A stretch of DNA of 64,000 nt from Rhizomys pruinosus (lineage: Eukaryota > Chordata > Mammalia > Rodentia > Spalacidae). Made by a program: the position numbers and the translations under genes. The stretch lies in the NCBI GenBank assembly GCA_009823505.1, contig VZQC01009936.1:609865-673864 (forward strand), given 5' to 3'. Positions 11,168 to 21,185 of the stretch are shown here, piece after piece; the first letter of the stretch is position 1; each line of letters begins with the position of its first letter. A model generated the notes under the pieces. That model was not told the DNA's origin and searched no databases. It saw only the letters and a list, made by a program, of their open reading frames with translations.

Positions 11168-11570
11168 GGGCTAGAGAGATGGCTCAGGGGTTAAGAGCAC
11201 CAATTTCTCAGCTTCACGCCTTTAATCCTAGCACTTGGGAGGCAGAGACAGGCAGATCTCTGTGAGTTCAAGGCCAGCCTGGTCTACAAAGTTCCAGGAC
11301 AGCCAGAGCTACAGGGAGAGCCTGTCTCAAAAAGAGCAAAAAAAAACCAACAACAACAACAAAAAAAACAAATAAAAAGAACACCCACTTCTCTTACAGA
11401 GGACCCAGGTTTGATTCCTAGCACCCACATGGTGGCTAAGGACCGTCTTTAACTCCAGTTCCAGGGAAATCTGATACCTTCTTCTGACCTCTGCAGCACT
11501 GCACGACAGGGACGCGCCAACCTACATGCAGACAGTACACTCATACACAAAAAAAATAAAAATAAAAATC
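11168..11570 (+). mobile_element. B2 SINE split by a B1
   Basis: The B2 head GGGGCTAGAGAGATGGCTCA ends at about 11208 and resumes near 11372 (CTCTTACAGAGGACCCAGG), running to an A-rich tail. The B1 between has an imperfect duplication (AAGAGCACC / AAGAACACC). Confidence 0.9.
11209..11368 (+). mobile_element. B1 SINE nested in B2
   Basis: 5'-truncated B1 (CGCCTTTAATCCTAGCACTT through GAGCCTGTCTCAAAAA) with a CAA-rich tail. It forms a B1-in-B2-in-ERVL nest. Confidence 0.9.
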
Positions 11571-11602
11571 CAAAAGTTTACAGTCTCTTTTAAAAGTCTC
11601 AG

Positions 11603-11872
11603 GGCTGGAGAGATAGCCTAGCAGTTAAGAGTGCCGACCGGTCTTACAGAGGACCCGGGTTCGATCCCCAGCACCCAACATGGCAGCCGAGAACCATCTG
11701 AAACTCCAATTCCAGGAGAACTCCAGTTCCAGGGGAATCCGACACCCTCTTCTGACCTCCACGGCATTGCACAACACGGGCTTCTGACCTCCGCGGCACG
11801 ACATGGGTGCACAAACCTGCATGCAGACAGTACATTCATACACATACAGAAATAAATAAAATTTTAAAAAAT
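11603..11872 (+). mobile_element. B2 SINE
   Basis: GGGCTGGAGAGATAGCCTAG start, GGGTTCGATCCCCAGCACCC, A-rich end. It carries an internal near-duplicate of the GCTTCTGACCTCCGCGGC region. Confidence 0.95.
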
Positions 11873-12026
11873 TAAAGTTCTCTTAACTGTGGGCTCCTAT
11901 AAAATCCCAAACATGTACTGTCTTGTTTCAAAGAGAAGAATCAGGCACAACAAAGTCCAGCAAAGTAGTTCAAGGCTGGACATCTGGGATTCACTCACTA
12001 TATTCTGGGCAGCTCCACAGCGCACA

Positions 12027-12279
12027 CAGCTCCCCTTCTCCGACTCTGCCGTCCACAGCACACACAGCTCCCCTTCTCCGACTCTGCCGTCCACAGCACA
12101 CACAGCTCCCCTTCTCCGACTCTGCCGTCCACAGCACACACAGCTCCCCTTCTCCGACTCTGCCGTCCACAGCACACACAGCTCCCCTTCTCCGACTCTG
12201 CCGTCCACAGCACACACAGCTCCCCTTCTCCGACTCTGCCGTCCACAGCACACACAGCTCCCCTTCTCCGACTCTGCCG
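12027..12279. repeat. 38-bp minisatellite derived from the ERVL interior, about 6.7 copies
   Basis: Unit CAGCTCCCCTTCTCCGACTC then TGCCGTCCACAGCACACA, almost perfectly repeated. Its reverse complement matches the two-copy unit at 9191-9266 at 37 of 38 positions. It ends at N 12280. Confidence 0.95.
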
Positions 12280-12280
12280 N

Positions 12281-12365
12281 CACCACCACCACCACCGCCG
12301 CCACCACCACCACCGCCGCCACCACCACCACCATCATCATCATCACCATCACCATCATCACCATC
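12281..12365. repeat. (CCA/CCG)n and (CAT)n trinucleotide repeat
   Basis: CACCAC...CGCCGC...CATCATCACC runs directly after N 12280. Its junction with the 38-bp array is therefore not proven. Confidence 0.9.
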
Positions 12366-12369
12366 TTTA

Positions 12370-12575
12370 CCGCCAGTCATCATTGCCATCCTAGGGCCCA
12401 AATAATAACATTTACAGTGCCAGACACTGCCAAGCTGTCCACTCACACAGTGTCACTTTTACATCCAGGTGAATTATGAAAAAGAAGCTGGAACTCAGAA
12501 AGCTGAAGTAATATGCTCACGGCTCATAGCCAGAACAAGGGTGTCAGATTATGAGCCCAAGGCTTTTGTGTGTGT
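12370..12575 (+). mobile_element. MIR SINE
   Basis: ATAACATTTACAGTGCCAGACACTGCC, then GGAACTCAGAAAGCTGAAGT and GAGCCCAAGGCT follow the MIR order. An 85-bp part (12488-12572) has an inverted copy at 13482-13566. Confidence 0.7.
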
Positions 12576-12599
12576 GTGGATGCATGTGTACGCGTTCCT

Positions 12600-12838
12600 A
12601 TGTGTGTGTGTGTGCACTCATGTGGAGAACAGAGATGGCTGTCTGGTATCTTTCTCAACACTCCCCACCATGTTTTCTAAAGCACATGCATTTCTCTAGA
12701 CTTTCTGCCTGCCCCTGCCTCCCAACACTGAGGTCCCAGGCATGCTCACCTGACTTTTTGATTTGGGTTCTGGGGATCAAACTCAAATCCTCAGGCTAGG
12801 GCAGCAAGAATTTGCCAACTGGCCCATCTTCCCAGGCC
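12600..12838 (-). mobile_element. B4-type SINE, antisense
   Basis: TG-rich start, GCCTGCCCCTGCCTCCCAAC, GGGTTCTGGGGATCAAACTC and CTGGCCCATCTTCCCAGGCC resemble an inverted B4/RSINE. Diverged. Confidence 0.6.
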
Positions 12839-13327
12839 CAAGAACCCATGGCTATCTGACTCTAAGTCTTCAAGTTAGAGAATACTTGCCATACCATCTC
12901 AAGTTAGCATTAACTTTCAGAGTCTTGAAAGCCAAACCTGTTTAATGTGGTCACTAATGGGGTGTTGCTACGAGGGGCCCATCCTGGGGGACAATGCCTG
13001 GTGTCACCACTGTATGCAGACCTCTGATGTCCATGTCTGGCATGGCTTGGGGCTCACAAAGACACTCGACAGAATGCCAGGTTAGCTTGAGTTGTCCTTG
13101 TCAGATCCTAGAGTGAGCAAGAAAATGAGTTCTGCTGGGGGAGTCTAGGCGTTATCTTGAAGACGGAGGACTGCAGATGCAAGGAAGGTGTCCCAAACCA
13201 TAAGTGGTCCTTGGATGGGCATGGGCTGCAGAGGCCCATCCAAGGGGCCACAGCCACCCTCTCCTGTGGAAATTCTAGAGTAGTAAAATAGTAAGTCCAT
13301 GCGCACCTTAGAAACTATCTTCTTTTG
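12839..13327. other. Intronic sequence, nothing recognised
   Basis: Unique-looking. It has a small inverted element (ATGGGCATGGGCTGCAGAGG / GGCCCATCC) but no exon or known repeat. Confidence 0.5.
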
Positions 13328-13620
13328 AGGCTGGAGAGATGGCTCAGTGATTAAGAACACTGAGTGCTATTGCAGAGGACCCAGGTTTGAATCCCAGCAC
13401 CCACATGGTAGCTAACAACTGTCCTTAACTCCAGTTCCGAGGATCTGACGCTCTCTCCTGGCCTCTGTGGTCACTGCACAGCACACAAAAGCCTTGGGCT
13501 CATAATCTCACACCCTCAGTATAGCTATGAGCCTTGAGCATATTACTTAAGCTTTCTTAGTTCCAGAAATATGTAGGCAATGCACTCGTACACTAAATTA
13601 AAAATAACAAATTAAATGAA
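13328..13620 (+). mobile_element. B2 SINE carrying an 85-bp foreign insert
   Basis: B2 head GAGGCTGGAGAGATGGCTCA and body to CACTGCACAGCACAC, then an insert, then the B2 tail AATGCACTCGTACACTAAATT. The insert is described separately. Confidence 0.85.
13482..13566 (-). other. Inverted copy of 12488-12572 inserted in a B2
   Basis: The reverse complement (CTGGAACTAAGAAAGCTTAA ... GAGCCCAAGGCTTTTGTGTG) aligns without gaps to 12488-12572, with about 9 mismatches in 85 (about 89 percent). The donor is part of a MIR. Confidence 0.85.
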
Positions 13621-13914
13621 ATTTCATCTCTGTTTCCGTCCTTGGCCCTCACAGACCCTGAGATTGGTTCCAGGAAGGGAAAGAAGAGCATATTTGGTCA
13701 AATGTCATTCCTAGTGGGTGCTCTAAGACTACATGGACGGTCAAGATTTGGAAACAACTTGCCAAGAATAGGGATTGACCCAGCTTGGCCTAGTTGGGTT
13801 CTGTTGAATTACCACAATGAGAGTTTCACTTGGGTAAATGTTTTCTAACCCTTCTGTCAGTATACTTAATGACATTTTGTTAGAATATTCTGTGACAGAA
13901 TAAAACTAATTAAA

Positions 13915-14470
13915 GTGCTTTTATTGATTTTTCAAGAATTTCATACAGTGTATGTTGATCACATTTCCTCATTCCCACCCCTGCCTCACTACCGTCCTTA
14001 TGTCCTCCATTATTATTTTTCATTATTTAAAGTCTATCAAATCTAATCTATGTTTCCCTAATGTTCCTGGATGGCTTCATCCCTTGGAGTCTGGTCACGC
14101 TATCAGGTTTCACATCCCTATAGAAAATTTGCACTCTCTCTCCAGCAGCTGTCAGTCACCAGTAGATCCTCAGGTGGGGCTTCTTGACCAACGTCCCCCC
14201 ATCCACGCTGGGTACTCATCTGGCGTGGGTTTGCCCTGGTCTTGTGCATGCTGTTATGAGCGCTGTGGGCTCTTCCATGCAGGTGTGCTGTCCGGGAAAC
14301 ACATTCTGCAATGATCCCTAAGCGGGAGGAGAGGGTGTGATGTAGGTGTCCCATTTAGGGCCGAGCCCTCCTCAGTCTGTCGCTCTCTGCATGCTTACTA
14401 GCCGTGGGCCTCTGCAGTGAGTGCCATCTGCTGCAGGAAGCTTCTCTGTGAGAGCTGAGAAATGCACTAA
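13915..14470 (-). mobile_element. Rodent L1 3' UTR, antisense
   Basis: TTTATTGATTTTTCAAGAATTTCATAC start, GTCTTGTGCATGCTGTTATGAG in the middle, GTGTGATGTAGGTGTCCCATTT, and an end GAGAAATGCACTAATCTATAGG. This is the usual order of an inverted rodent L1 (Lx-like) 3' end. Name from memory. Confidence 0.7.
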
Positions 14471-14510
14471 TCTATAGGTATTATAAAACCAATTTTAACA
14501 TGGAATTTTT

Positions 14511-14675
14511 ATTTTTTTTTTTGTCTTTTCGAGACAGAGACAGGGTCTCCCTGTAGTCCCAGCTGTCCTGGAACTCACTCTGTAGACCAGGCTGGCCTTG
14601 AACTCACAAAGATCCACCTGCTTCTGCCTCCCAAGTGCTAGGATTAAAGGCATGTGCCACCACGCCTGGTTGGCA
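14511..14675 (-). mobile_element. B1 SINE, antisense
   Basis: Poly-T, TCTTTTCGAGACAGAGACAG, CAGGCTGGCCTTGAACTCAC, ending CCACCACGCCTGG. Confidence 0.95.
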
Positions 14676-15574
14676 AGTTTTGTTTTTAAATGAAGGAATG
14701 ACTGTAAAAATTACCAAGATTCACTTAGGACTCTATTTAAAAGTTTAAACACACACATACGCACACACACACAACCAAAGAAATTTATGCTTTATGAGCT
14801 CCACCCTCTCTCTGTTCTTGTGGTCTAGACTTCAAGGTCTAATCTAAGGAAGATCCTGCTGCTGTTCCCAGTGTTTTCCTTTGCTGGGCTGTTCTGTTAT
14901 TTGGGAGATTAACTGCTGGTGGGTTTTATTCAGAATGTGTCTTGGACTTAGTACTTTGCATCAGTTTCTATTTGGCACTGTCTCCTATTGTAGTTACCAG
15001 AAAAGTCTACACCCTGGCTCTTGGCACTGCCAGACGTACCCCTCGGGTACCTTATGACATGATCTCAGGGAGGAAACTTACCTGCTCTGTCCTTTTCTTC
15101 TCTGTGAGATGGAGACCATAGTAGTGCTTTATTGGGCCTGGCTCTGTGTGAGGGCTTAGTTATTGCTGGTTCTGGTTCATAATCAACACTCAAATTTAGC
15201 AGGTGCATGGTCACTGTTGTCCCCAAATGGACATTTTAAAGTGATAGTGTTCTTGAGTTGAAAGAGACCCCAGCGGTTACTAAAAGTGCACTGGAATCCC
15301 CAAAGGCTTTAGGAATCTTGATTCCTGAGCTGTATCCAAGATCTAGTGACTCAGAAGTCTGGAAATCTCTCCTGTTACCAAGCAACACAGGTGACCGTGT
15401 TGTGAAGTCTCTTCTTCTGTCTGAATCCCAGTCAGCTTTCTCAGCAGGTGGTTGCCAGGCTTTTTCTTAACACTGACACTGGGAGCCTGCAGCAATATGG
15501 AAATCTCTCTTCATATTGACCACAGAAGAAAGAGGCTGCCCTGCAGCCATAGGAGGCAGAATGAAGGAAAGAGA
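14676..15574. other. Intronic sequence with a short CA repeat
   Basis: A brief (CA)n-like tract lies at about 14750-14775. The rest is unique-looking, with no exon recognised. Confidence 0.5.
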
Positions 15575-15670
15575 ACAAGCTTTGACATCACATGGTCTTC
15601 ATATCCCATTAGCCTTGTGACTCTGGGTGAGTGGCTTGCTGTTTTCTTTTCATCTTCCAAATGACCCTCA
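15575..15670 (-). mobile_element. MIR SINE fragment, antisense
   Basis: GCCTTGTGACTCTGGGTGAG, then CATCTTCCAAATGACC follow inverted MIR. Confidence 0.55.
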
Positions 15671-16321
15671 TTCAGATATTCGAACCTTAACCTTCCCAGC
15701 CTCTCTATGCAATAAAAACTCAATTTCTCTTACACTTTGGTCATGCCTACTGTCTGTCCCTACATAATACACCAAAGAAATAAAAACACGATTCCCAGGT
15801 ATGGTTGTGCACTGGAGAGTGCATCTGGCTGGTAAGGGTGAGTGAGACTAGACCAGAGAGCCACAGTCTGAGCCCAATGGAATAGGTTTGGATAGACCCA
15901 GCCTCGGCCAGCAGGATCATTTGACTAAGCTGATCTCTGCTTCTCAGTCCAAACCCTACCTGTGTCCCTTGGAGCCTAGGTTAGGGTGGATATAGCCACT
16001 GTGACCACATCCTTGAGGATGCTAGATAGGATCTAGCCCGAGAAGCCCTCCCAATCGCGGCATGAAGAGCTGAGCTGGAATGAGGACTGCGCCCTCTCTA
16101 ACTCACGTTCAGGTTCAGAATTCATCCTTGTCACCCTCGTCAGCCCAGATCCGGGGAGTCCAGGACAAGCAATGCTTAGTTCACTCTCAGGCCTCAGGCA
16201 CTGTTGCTTTTCAGTCTGGATAAAGGACTCCTGTTCTCATTGTATGGGCAAATAAGAAATACAAAGATTTTAAAGTGAGTTCCTGACTTGAAGATCTTTA
16301 TCACTATACACATCTCTTTAA
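15671..16321. other. Intronic sequence, nothing recognised
   Basis: Unique-looking, no exon or repeat family identified. Confidence 0.5.
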
Positions 16322-16334
16322 AAAATTTGTTTCA

Positions 16335-16529
16335 GGGCTGGAGAGATGGCTCAGTGGTTAAGAGCACTGGTTGCTCTTCCAGAGGACCCAGATTTGATTC
16401 CTAGCACCCACATGCTGGCTAACAACCCTGTTTAACCTCTGCAGGCATTGCTTGACACAGGTACACTTACATGCATGCAGACAAAAACACTCATACACAT
16501 AAAAATAATAATAAAATATTTTTAAAAAG
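16335..16529 (+). mobile_element. B2 SINE with target duplication
   Basis: GGGCTGGAGAGATGGCTCAG start and A-rich tail. Perfect 13-bp duplication AAAATTTGTTTCA at 16322-16334 and 16530-16542. Confidence 0.95.
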
Positions 16530-16840
16530 AAAATTTGTTTCACCTCTCTAGACATCAATTTCTACATGTGTAAAATGTGTATATAAATAGGACCCACCAA
16601 ATGGGATTACTGAATCTACTAAATGATTAATATGTGTCAACTTCTTGGGACGGATAAGCTATGCCAGCAGGTCTGGGGTTCAACTTAGTGATTGATTTCT
16701 CACCCATCTGCTCTGTTCCATCTTAGTCCTCTGCACAGGGATCTACATTCAGATGAGAACATTTCCCATCCACATGTCTGTATAGTTGGCCTGTCTCATC
16801 CTAGGGACTCTCTAATAGCATGTCAAACAGAATCTGAATT

Positions 16841-17000
16841 TTTGTTGTTGTTGTTCTTTTCGAGACAGGTTCTCCCTGTAGCCCCAGCTGTCCTGGAACT
16901 CACTCTGTAGAGAGGCTGGCCTTGAACTCACAAAGATCTGCCTGCCTCTTCCTCCCGAGTGCTAGGATTAAAGGCATGCGCCACTGTGCCTGGCATGGGA
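16841..17000 (-). mobile_element. B1 SINE, antisense, with target duplication
   Basis: TTTGTTGTTGTTG start, then TCTTTTCGAGACAGGTTCTC, ending GCCTGGC. A perfect 10-bp AATCTGAATT flanks it (16831-16840, 17001-17010). Confidence 0.95.
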
Positions 17001-17010
17001 AATCTGAATT

Positions 17011-17489
17011 ATATGGAGGAAATGTGAAAGTCTTTGAGAAGAGTTCTCCATGTCTTGAATTTTCATAGATCACAGCTAGGCCATATTTCCATTTAGCAAA
17101 CTTCCAGGGTTTTCAACGTTGTCAGTCTATATGAGCATTGCTTAACTTGCTAGTTCATAGTCTTAGGCCTCAGGCTCAAACTGGCAGTGCAGCCCAGTGG
17201 TGATTGAGCCCCTTCGTGGCTTCTGTTTGAGAACATAGTGCTCAGGTCCAGATGACCACACCCAACTATTATACATGTACTTGTAGCACTTCCACAACCT
17301 GAAGACGCTCCTAAGAGAATGACTTCTCTTATTCCTGAAGACTATTCATTCCTTTAGCAAGTATGACTCAGCTTAGGCCTAACGAAGAGTAAGGAAACAA
17401 ATCTCTGATTTGAATGTTCAGCCTGCCATATCAGGTGATTTCTCCACCTCTGAAGCTTCCTACTGGTCTCCTGACCACTAGTTAACAAT
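17011..17489. other. Intronic sequence, nothing recognised
   Basis: Unique-looking, no exon recognised. Confidence 0.5.
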
Positions 17490-17750
17490 GATAACAGCTA
17501 ATACTTAATAAGCCCTAGCTATGTTGGAAACTGTTGTACATTATTTTATTCCATTTATTTCCATTCCATTCCCACAACAACCTAGTGAAGTAGATGCTGT
17601 TAATAGCTCTATGTCCTACACAGAGAAACTGAGCTTGAATTATTTGCCCAAGCTCATGTAGTTAGTAAACAGCTGATGTGGGATTTGAATTCAAATAATG
17701 ACACTAGATTCTATGAACTTCCAGGCAGCCTCCCTGCTTAGCTAAGGTGG
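17490..17750 (+). mobile_element. MIR SINE, nearly full length
   Basis: GATAACAGCTAATACTTAAT, then CCCACAACAACCTAGTGAAG, CAGAGAAACTGAGCTTGAAT and GATGTGGGATTTGAATTC follow the MIR consensus order closely. Confidence 0.85.
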
Positions 17751-17841
17751 CTGTCTCCTTTGGCTAGCTATGAACAAAGGAACACTCTAAGCTTGTATTT
17801 TTTTTAACTTTAGCATGGATCAGGATGACTGGAAGACATCT

Positions 17842-18078
17842 TTATTTATTTATTTTTTCGTATGTGTATGAATGTACTGTCTGCATGTAGGTTTGTGTAC
17901 CTGTGTCGTGCAATGCCACAGAGGTCAGAAGACGGTGTCAGATTCCCCTGGAACTGGAGTTCTCCTGGAATTGGAGTTATAGACAGTTCTCAGCCGCCAT
18001 GTGGGTGCTGAGGATCGAACTCAGGTCCTCTGCAAGAGCAGTTGGCACTCTTAACCGCTAGGCCATCTCTCCAGCCCC
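17842..18078 (-). mobile_element. B2 SINE, antisense
   Basis: TTTATTTATTTATT start, GTGTCGTGCAATGCCACAGA, and ends GGCCATCTCTCCAGCCCC. Confidence 0.95.
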
Positions 18079-18533
18079 CTGTAGTCCCAGAGTGATGCAG
18101 TGCTGCTAGATCAGGACTCAGGAACACTCAGGTCTGGCAAGTTCCTAGACATTGTTAATGTTGCTGGCCCAGGGGCCATGCTTGAAAAATCACTGCTCTG
18201 GGCTAGTGTTTTGTAACCAAACTACACATGAATCTCTAGGAATTTCAGACTCTGTTATGGGCCACTGGCATTCAGTTAGCTCTCTTGCTTGACCATTCGA
18301 ATGCACAGTTAGTGTTGAGACTTATTGTCAAACTGAAGAACAGTATGAAGTACAATGAACAGCCTTAGTTTTTCAGCCTTGCTTCACTGTTTCTACAACT
18401 AATGTCTGTATACTGCCAGAGAATTCAGTGGTTGTAGGGAGTATCAACACTGCAAGTTGAAAATTATATTTTCTATAAAACAAATAGATATATTGTGGAG
18501 CATACATAGTGTAAAATATAAATGACCCATTAA
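18079..18533. other. Intronic sequence, nothing recognised
   Basis: Unique-looking, no exon recognised. Confidence 0.5.
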
Positions 18534-18542
18534 TATAAATTA

Positions 18543-18695
18543 AATTTTTTTTGGTCTTTTTGAGACAGAGTCTCCCTGTAGCCCCAGCTGGCCTGGAATT
18601 TACTCTGTAGACCAGGCTGGCCTTGAACTCCCAAAGATCTGCCTGCCTCTTTCTCCCAAGTGCTAGGATTAAAGGCATGCACCAACTCGACTGGT
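18543..18695 (-). mobile_element. B1 SINE, antisense, with target duplication
   Basis: GAGACAGAGTCTCCCTGTAG, CAGGCTGGCCTTGAACTCCC. Flanked by TATAAATTA at 18534-18542 and 18696-18704. Confidence 0.95.
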
Positions 18696-18704
18696 TATAA
18701 ATTA

Positions 18705-19302
18705 CAAATTTTAATCCACTCTCATGAATCTAACAAAAGAAAATTTTTCAGGGACTGACAGACACACAAGTGTCACCCAAACACTAGCTTGGCTTGATAA
18801 ATGTGAAATCTACATGAGTTTGTAATGACTCATTGTTGAAAGAATACTGAAAAAGACATGATATAATGGATGTTAAGTACAGAAAGCAAGATACAAACTG
18901 AATATATGAGTCTAATCTTACTTCTGGAAAACTATATGCAGGTACTACAAAAAGATCAAAAGGGAAAATACTGCTGGTAGCTATTTCCTAGTGGGATTAT
19001 ATGGATTCTAATGAAACTTATACTTGACATCGTTTTTCTAATTTCTTTAACAATATTACTGTTGTGTTTAGAATATAAAATAATTTAGGTGGTTGCCTAC
19101 TTTTAAAAATATATGTCTGCAAAACCTGTCTGAAAATCTAATTATAGTTTTATAAGCTGGAAAATTTCCCAGAGAACTAGAAAACACTTTTAAAATGAGT
19201 AGTTATGATCCCAAGGACGCTGCTATGCCTGTGGACCCAGGAAGTGTGAAAACCCTCCTGGGAACCTAGGAGGTGGTGCCGAGCTAGAAGAGCTTTGCCC
19301 TG
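18705..19302. other. AT-rich intronic sequence, nothing recognised
   Basis: No known repeat or exon seen. Confidence 0.5.
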
Positions 19303-19757
19303 CAAGGGGACCCTGTGCAGTGGAGGACCCTCTGCGGTGGAGGACCGTCTGCAGTGGAGGACCATCTTTGGTGGAGGACCCTCTGCGGTGGAGGACCCTC
19401 TGCGGTGGAGGACAATCTTCCGTGGAGGACCGTCTGCAGTGGAGGACCCTGTGCAGTGGAGGACCCTGTGCAGTGGAAGTGGAGGACCCTGTGCGGTGGA
19501 GGACCCTCTGCAGTAGAGGACCCTCTGCAGTGGAGGACCCTGTGCGGTGGAGGACCCTCTGCAGTGGAGGACCCTGTGCAGTGGAGGACCCTCTGCGGTG
19601 GAGGACCCTCTGCGGTGGAGAACCGTCTGCAGTGGAGGACCCTCTGTGGTGGAGGACCCTCTGCGGTGGAGGACCCTCTGCGGTGGAGAACCGTCTGCAG
19701 TGGAGGACCCTCTGCGGTGGAGGACCATCTTCAGTGGAGGACCCTGTGCAGTGGAGG
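19303..19757. repeat. 17-bp minisatellite, about 26 copies
   Basis: Unit GTGGAGGACCCTCTGCG, with variants CCGTCTGCA, CCCTGTGCA, CCATCTTCA. One irregular unit at about 19477-19490 adds GTGGAA. A 17-bp period shifts frame each unit, and stops are rare, so long frames appear on both strands. Confidence 0.95.
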
Positions 19758-19855
19758 CCTCTCAGGATACATGGAGTAGGGTTGGGGCTTTGGTTCTCTT
19801 CTCTAGTAAGCACAGCTGGCCAGGCGTGCTTCTGTGTGATGTCACGGCAGTAGCA

Positions 19856-20792
19856 CTGTACTTAGTATACTGTACAGCAAGCCCACGGTATCTGTACTTA
19901 GTATACTGTACAGCAAGCCCACGGTATCTGTACTTAGTGTACTGTACAGCAAGCCCATGGTATCTGTACTTAGTATACTCTACAGCAAGCCCACGGTATC
20001 TGTACTTAGTATACTGTACAGCAAGCCCACGGTATCTGTACTTAGTATACTGTACAGCAAGCCCACGGTATCTGTACTTAGTATACTGTACAGCAAGCCC
20101 ACGGTATCTGTACTTAGTATACTGTACAGCAAGCCCACGGTATCTGTACTTAGTATACTGTACAGCAAGCCCACGGTATCTGTACTTAGTATACTGTACA
20201 GCAAGCCCACGGTATCTGTACTTAGTATACTGTACAGCAAGCCCACGGTATCTGTACTTAGTATACTGTACAGCAAGCCCACGGTATCTGTACTTAGTAT
20301 ACTGTACAGCAAGCCCACGGTATCTGTACTTAGTATACTGTACAGCAAGCCCACGGTATCTGTACTTAGTATACTGTACAGCAAGCCCACGGTATCTGTA
20401 CTTAGTATACTGTACAGCAAGCCCACGGTATCTGTACTTAGTATACTGTACAGCAAGCCCACGGTATCTGTACTTAGTATACTGTACAGCAAGCCCACGG
20501 TATCTGTACTTAGTATACTGTACAGCAAGCCCACGGTATCTGTACTTAGTATACTGTACAGCAAGCCCACGGTATCTGTACTTAGTATACTGTACAGCAA
20601 GCCCACGGTATCTGTACTTAGTATACTGTACAGCAAGCCCACGGTATCTGTACTTAGTATACTGTACAGCAAGCCCACGGTATCTGTACTTAGTATACTG
20701 TACAGCAAGCCCACGGTATCTGTACTTAGTATACTGTACAGCAAGCCCACCGTATCTGTACTTAGTATACTGTACAGCAAGCCCACGGTATC
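19856..20792. repeat. 36-bp minisatellite, about 26 nearly identical copies
   Basis: Unit TGTACTTAGTATACTGTACA then GCAAGCCCACGGTATC, 36 bp. Only a handful of single-base variants are seen, mainly in the first three units and near 20750. Each unit holds an imperfect palindrome centred on AGTATACT. Because 36 is divisible by 3, frames such as YLYLVYCTASPR are open but not genes. Confidence 0.97.
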
Positions 20793-21185
20793 TGTCTAGT
20801 TACTTTCTACTGCTGTGATAAAACGCTGACAAAACCAACTCAGGGTGGGGGAGGGAACAGGGTTTATTTCACTTTATACTTCCAAGACACAGTCATCTTT
20901 GATGCAAGTCAGGGCAGGAACCTGGAGGTAAGGAATGAAGCACACAACACAGGAGCAGGCTGCTTACTGGCTTGCTCCCCTGGCCTGTGCTCAACCTGCT
21001 TTCTTAGCCAACCCAGCACCATCTACCTTCCCAGGGGTGGCAGTGCCCACAGTGGGCTGGGCCTTCCCACATCACTCAACAATCAAGAAACTGCTTCAGA
21101 GATGTGCCCACAGTCCAGTCTAGTAGAGGTAAAAATTCCCCAACTGAGGTTTTCTCTTCTCAGATGTCAAGTTCACAACCCAAGC
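20793..21185 (-). mobile_element. Solo LTR, ERVL/MaLR-type, antisense
   Basis: Begins TGTCTAGTTACTTTCTACTG at the very end of the 36-bp array and runs to GATGTCAAGTTCACAACC. Words such as GTCAGGGCAGGAACCTGGAG and AACCTGCTTTCTTA match the inverted LTRs at 8158 and 9834. No partner LTR is near. Confidence 0.75.

Larger units (their letters stand above)
10850..12279 (-). mobile_element. ERVL-type element fragment, inverted relative to 8153-10250
   Basis: The reverse complement of 10855-10970 and 11880-12020 aligns with 9290-9610 of the first element (shared words such as ATATTAATGTTAACATCATA and CCCAGATGTCCAGCCTTGA). The 5' half and the LTRs are missing. Three SINEs lie within it, and its inner end has become a 38-bp array stopping at N 12280. 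Confidence 0.85.

Noticed and set aside
12003..12479. 150-196-codon frames on both strands
   Set aside because: Translation of the 38-bp array and the CCA/CCG repeat, crossing an N.
19303..20792. CRISPR-like direct repeats
   Set aside because: Units are contiguous with no variable spacers, and the genome is mammalian.
19547..20818. 423-codon plus-strand frame and matching 268- and 280-codon frames
   Set aside because: Pure translation of the 17-bp and 36-bp arrays, open in several frames and on both strands at once.
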